The translations under genes were made by a program, and so were the position numbers. From Taudactylus pleione (Eukaryota; Chordata; Amphibia; Anura; Myobatrachidae), in contig JAUIMM010000637.1 in NCBI GenBank assembly GCA_031769625.1, forward strand, positions 372,001 through 436,000: a stretch of DNA of 64,000 nucleotides. Direction: 5' to 3'. Numbering within the stretch: position 1 is the stretch's first letter; each line of letters begins with the position of its first letter. The notes under the pieces were generated by a model, which saw only the letters and a program-made list of their open reading frames with translations, had not been told where the DNA came from and searched no databases. Below, in pieces: positions 59,383-64,000 of this stretch.

Positions 59383-60652
59383 ATACACCCAGCAGTCAAT
59401 TATAATCACCTGCTTAATAACGTGTAGGTCCCCCTTGTGCCCCCAAAACAGCTCTAACACATCAAGGAACGGACTCTACAAGACCTCCATTTTATTTATT
59501 AACAATTTCTTATATAGCACAACATATTGGAAACATTAACAAAACTGGGTAATAACATACAGAGGTATGAAGGCCCTGCTCGCAGGCTTACAATCTATAG
59601 GGAAACAGGCATTGATACACAAAGATAGGTGCTAGATTGCATATTGGTCAAGATACCTCTGAAGGTGTCCTGTGGTATCTGGCACCAAGACGTTAGCTGC
59701 AGATCCTTAAAGTTGCGAGGTGGGGTCTCCATGGCTCGGACTTGCGTTTCTAGCACATCCCACAGATGCTCAATCAAATTAAGCTCTCATATTCCTCAAA
59801 CCATTCCTGAACATTTTTTTGCTCTATCCTGCTGAGAGGCCACTGCCATCAGGTAACACAGTTGCCATGAAAGGGTGTACTTTTTCTGCAACAATGTCTA
59901 GGTAGGTGGAATGTGTCTCAGTAACATCCACATGAATGTTAGGACCCAAGGTCTCCCAGCAGAACATTGCCCAGAGCATAAGACTGCCTCTACTGGGTTG
60001 CCTCCTTCCCACAATGCATCCTGGTACCATCACTTCCCTAGGTAAAGGGATAGCCAGCCATCCACCTGATGTAAAACAAAACCTGATTCAGCACGGTCCA
60101 GTTCTGACGCTCATGTGCCCCATTGTAGGCGCTTACGACAGGGGTCAGCATGGTAATTCTGACCAGTCTGCAGCTATGTAGCCCTATATGAGGTAAGCTG
60201 CGATGCTCTGTGTTTTGCCTCTTTTCTATCATAGACGAGCATTAACTTTTTCAGCAATTATTTGTGCTACAGTAGCTCTTCTGTGGGTTAGAACCCTTCG
60301 CTACCCACATGCATCAATGAGCTTTGGGTGCCCATGACCCTGTCGCCGGTTGTCCTCCCTTGGACCACTTTCGGTAGGTACTAACCACTGCATATTGGGA
60401 AAACCCCACAAGACCTGACGTTTTAGAGATGCTCTAATCCTGTCATTTAGCTATCAGTATTTGGCCCTTGTCAAAGCTGCTCAGATCCTTACACTTGCCC
60501 ATTTATCCCAATTCCAACTTCAAGAACTGAGTGTTCACTTGCAGCCTAATATATCCCACCCCTTGACAGGTACTATTGTAGGGAGAATCAAATGTTATTT
60601 ACTTCACCCATCAGTGGATTTAAGGTTATGGCTGATGGATATTAAATGCACA
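59383..60652 (-). mobile_element. Tc1-like DNA transposon relic with a repeat inserted
   Basis: The terminal region at the right (TTAAGGTTATGGCTGATGG) and the sub-terminal CCTGCTTAATAACGTGTAGG at the left belong to a widespread Tc1 family of fish and frogs. Minus-strand transposase pieces are GRRQPSRGSLMLWAMFCWET, and LIEHLWDVLETQVRAMETPP near 59750. Frameshifts and stops separate them. A foreign segment of about 170 bp (59484-59655) interrupts the element near its left end. Confidence 0.8.
59484..59655. repeat. Repeat fragment inserted in the Tc1 relic
   Basis: TTATATAGCACAACATATTGG and CCCTGCTCGCAGGCTTACAATC resemble the inverted 3' part of the SINE at 27645-27910. Confidence 0.55.
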
Positions 60653-61599
60653 TAAATATTCCTAAATCATACTTTGATTATGCTGAGTTAGGAAACATTC
60701 TCTAAAACCCCAACATGAAGCCAGGTATAATACAGGGCTCTCGAACAGCCCTCACTGCTGTGTATCCCATGCACAAAACCCCCCACATAAAAAATTTATT
60801 AATTCCATGTGTGTGAGTATGTGATGGGATCAGCCTTTATGGGTTCTGTATGATATCTTCACGAAGCCTGTATCTCATAAGAGTCTGAATTCAAGTATCG
60901 TTTCTGGTCAACGCTTGAAGGAGGAATAGATAGCTCCAAGTCCCAAGTGAAAAATGCATAAAAACACTATAAAGCCATAGACAGCAGTGTGTGAAACACA
61001 TTTAAGAGTATAAAGGTGGTTACAAGAAATAATACATTCTCATAAAATGGACCTTAGCAGGTCACTTATCACGCTACCTGTGCCATGCATTTTTATCTGG
61101 CAGTATAAAGGGGAGCAAGGAATCAACTGACATATCGCAGCCTCTTTCATAGATTTTGGTAAAAAGATTTTGCACAGCAAAGTACGATAATACCTACAAA
61201 ACAACCGTGGCTCACTGTGACCTAAAACCGCAAAACACTGAAGTACCAGCAGATCTGCACTAGAACACGGGTATGAAGCCAATAATACATTCCCGGGGAA
61301 GCGACTTGCCAAGGTCACATTGTCAATGAAAAAGCTTCCAAAAGATTCTATAGGTTTAACTTTAATACTGCAAGACGTTCTCAGGGCAAACTCCCACTAC
61401 GAATTCAATTTGTAATCCAATTCCAAACCCGCATTGATTTTTCAGATGAAATTCATTATTTTTTTGCGCATACATAATTTGGCCAAATAATGATGTCAGT
61501 TTTCAGGTGAATTTCTACAAAAAAAAGCTCAATAATGGGTTAAATGATGTGGGACAGATACACGGAGGTGTACATGATGTGGGACAGGTACACGGAGTA

Positions 61600-61815
61600 A
61601 TGGTTGTTCAGTGTGTACAGCCAATCTGTGTGCCCCAGCGGCCGTTAGCTTCCGGTTGGACATATCCGCCCATCGGCTGTGCAGTGCAGCCAACTCGATA
61701 TGTCTGTGACCGATGCCGTTCACAGACATATCGCTGGTACACACTGGCCGACGTGCAGCAGAAATATTGGCCGATCAATTGATCGGCCAATATATGTCAG
61801 TGTCTACCCAGCATA
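61600..61815. repeat. MITE-like element
   Basis: It has palindromic arms ATATGTCTGTGACCGATGCC/CAGACATAT and TATTGGCCGATCAATTGATCGGCCAATA. A short direct duplication (GATGTGGGACAG...TACACGG) lies just before it at 61548-61597. Confidence 0.6.
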
Positions 61816-62539
61816 AGGATCTCTATCCACTCTCCCCAAGAGCACATCTCTTTCTTTATCTCTATTCACTCGCTCTCTTCAAGATTTGATAAATCTCCCC
61901 TTAATATTTGAAAACTACTAAGAAACAGTAAACAGATTTGACAGTTGGTTAATCACTGTCTAAATTGAAGGAGCCGAAGCTAAATTCAATTGTAAACTAT
62001 GTGCCGCTGAGCATTGTCACGATGCTTGGCTGCACACATCAGTCATATGGGGTGCGAGGAAAATCCTAAGATGTGGATGGATCCAATGTGCAGTATCGGG
62101 AAAGCACATTGTGTCCATCACACTGAATGGAATCCCCCCCCCCATTGTGTAATGTAGAGCAGTGTTGAGAATCATGACAGCACAGGCAGAAAATAAATCC
62201 TCACTTTACCATGTAACTTGAATGAAATGGTCTCACACAGTAACGTTCCAGTAGCATGTATTTAATTATTGGATTAAGATATGATCTATGCCCATGGCAA
62301 GAGTGCAAGCAAGGTCATGGAGATCAGCAGATCGCTGGGGACTACGGGAAAGCTTTTGCTGCCATGTCCTAGATTTCAGTGAGAAGATACTTTATGCACC
62401 CTAAGTGGCTGAAGCAGATTGAATACTGCGCCAGTTTGTACAGCGGATCTTGTGTAAATTGGCACTGTGCTTGCATATGCGGCTATGCAGGCCCACACGC
62501 CACAAACATTTTGTACGTTTCTAACCTTAATGACCTGGA

Positions 62540-62790
62540 GAGACGGAAAGGGAGTGTGAAGGGGCGCTTTTACACAGGCAAGGTGCCCGATTCAGTGGTT
62601 GCTATAGTGATCCCAGCCTGCGACGTTGGTCCTAGTGCTGGGATCGCAAATCCAGTTAAGGCGCCCAAAAGTCAGACAAATTTCTACCCCGCACCTCAGC
62701 AGGCACCTAAAAACTGAATAACTCCTGGTCACATTTAATATGGGGGCTACGTAAATGAGAAAAATTGAATATGCCCCTATGAATGCATTT
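62540..62790. repeat. Inverted repeat (GGGATCGC / GCGATCCC type)
   Basis: AGTGATCCCAGCCTGCGACG faces GTGCTGGGATCGCAAATCC, with GGTGCCCGATTCAG near the left end. Confidence 0.5.
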
Positions 62791-62983
62791 TATTTGGCGC
62801 CATTTATGTCCATTTTGCTGCATCAACCCCTGTATGTTAAAACTGATCCCAATCCACAGTATTTAATTTTTGCCAATGTCAAGATTGGCAAAAGAAGGTA
62901 ACAGATCCCTTTGATTACTGAGGGGTCAATTCAATTACATGCGATGGTACTGGTGATCTGCAGAGCACACATTACCCATACAT

Positions 62984-64000
62984 AACAAGAGATATGGTAA
63001 GAACTTACCTTTGTTATCTCTGTTTCTACGAAGTCCATAGGGTCCACAGGGTGACCTTGGGGTATAGCTGGATCCTGGATCCTCGGGCACCACGGAGTTA
63101 AAGCTTTTAGCTGCTCCCAGGAGGCACTTGGGTCCAACCTCCCCTATACCCCGCCCCCGAGCCACAGGCACCTCAGTTGGTAAGCAGCCCAGGCCGGAGG
63201 AGGAGACGAAACAGAGAGAAGGAAGACTGGAACACACAAGAACCATACTCACAGAAATGGGAGACGGAAAACCGGTGACCAGTCACAGAGCCCATATGAA
63301 GCCAGGTGCGTCAGGGCGGGTGCCCTGTGGACCCTATGGACTTCGTAGAAACAGATAACAAAGGTAAGTTCTTACCATATCTCTTGTTTTCTACTTCAGG
63401 GTCCATAGGGGTCCACAGGGTGACCTTGGGGATGTCCCAAAGCAGTCCAACTAAGGGCGGGGACGCTCCTGTGCTGATAGGAGAACCCGGCGCCCAAAGG
63501 ATGCATCCTGAGAGGCAAAGGTGTCAAACGCATAGAACCTCAAAAAGGTCTGAATGGAAGACCAGGTGGCCGCCTTACAGAGCTGAACAGCAGAGGCGCC
63601 ACGGCTAGCAGCCCAAGAAGGGCCCACGGACCGAGTGGAATGAGCCTTAACAGAGGCTGGAACAGGTAAACCCTCCTGCATATAAGCCTCAATAATAACA
63701 GAACGAAGCCAACGGGCTAGAGTCTGTTTGTTGGCAGGCCAACCCCTCTTGTGAAAACCAAAGAGGATAAACAAAGAATCCGACTTCCTCACAGAACTAG
63801 TCCGGTCCACATAAACCTGGAGTGCCCTTACAACGTCTAAGGAAGTCTCCCCAGCCGAAAGATCAGGTGACTGAAAGGCTGGTACAACAATTTCCTGATT
63901 AATGTGGAACCTGGAAACCACCTTAGGCAGGAAATCAGGACGAGTGCGAAGCACCGCTCTGTCCTGATGAAAAATCAGAAAAGGGGGACGACAAGAAAGC
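62984..64000 (-). mobile_element. DIRS-type retrotransposon (copy D), truncated by window edge
   Basis: It starts with the same AACAAGAGATATGG end as copy A and has the same left terminal repeat (63030-63175) and internal complementary region (about 63320-63430). It then enters the recombinase ORF and runs off the window. Visible differences from copy A are small indels and substitutions, so it belongs to the same family and is fairly young. Confidence 0.9.
63451..64000 (-). CDS. DIRS copy D tyrosine recombinase, C-terminal part
   Basis: The frame is open from the window edge to the stop at 63451. It carries KAHSTRS (H-x-x-R) and FLRFYAFD with the catalytic tyrosine, nearly identical to copy A. 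The N-terminal part and the first catalytic Arg lie beyond 64000. Confidence 0.88.
   Translation of the reverse strand, partial: LSCRPPFLIFHQDRAVLRTRPDFLPKVVSRFHINQEIVVPAFQSPDLSAGETSLDVVRALQVYVDRTSSVRKSDSLFILFGFHKRGWPANKQTLARWLRSVIIEAYMQEGLPVPASVKAHSTRSVGPSWAASRGASAVQLCKAATWSSIQTFLRFYAFDTFASQDASFGRRVLLSAQERPRP

Noticed and set aside
1..64000. CRISPR arrays, operons or bacterial features
   Set aside because: The sequence is vertebrate with spliced exons; no spaced direct repeats of that kind are present.

Overview
The window is vertebrate nuclear DNA, most likely from a frog or toad. The evidence is a spliced gene spread over about 50 kb with GT-AG introns, very dense palindromic DNA transposon fragments, Tc1-like remnants, a tRNA-type SINE and four DIRS-type tyrosine-recombinase retrotransposons. 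The species cannot be named from sequence alone.

The only host gene I can recognise is ADD1 (alpha-adducin), on the minus strand. All 15 coding exons were read directly, from the ATG at 59065 to the TAA at 9752. With matching splice phases they give a 747-residue protein, close in length to mammalian alpha-adducin (about 737). The exon count fits the 16-exon mammalian gene; non-coding exon 1 must lie beyond 64000. Two known mammalian splice variants are preserved: a 93-nt downstream donor extension of exon 10, and a 34-nt exon 15 that creates a stop codon and removes the MARCKS-like C-terminus. I also propose extra alternative exons that I do not know from mammalian ADD1: an 86-codon cassette (20792-21049), a 31-codon cassette (26966-27058) and an 18-nt microexon (28651-28668). 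All three keep frame and all fall in the part of the gene coding for the adducin tail.

Layout. 1-7300: intergenic, repeat-derived, no gene recognised. 7318-9751: probable ADD1 3' UTR. 9752-59084: ADD1 exons and introns. 59085-64000: start of the first intron (going 5' on the minus strand), with a broken Tc1-like element and the start of a DIRS copy at the right edge. Three other DIRS copies lie in ADD1 introns: a relic at 13392-18447, a complete element at 47003-53157 with Gag, RT/RNase H/methyltransferase-like and tyrosine recombinase ORFs plus inverted terminal repeats and an internal complementary region, and a short relic at 53741-57088. All four lie on the same strand as ADD1. The complete element sits inside an older palindromic repeat.

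Most of the remaining intron and flank sequence is made of small inverted-repeat elements (MITE-like), several in two to four copies, plus microsatellites.
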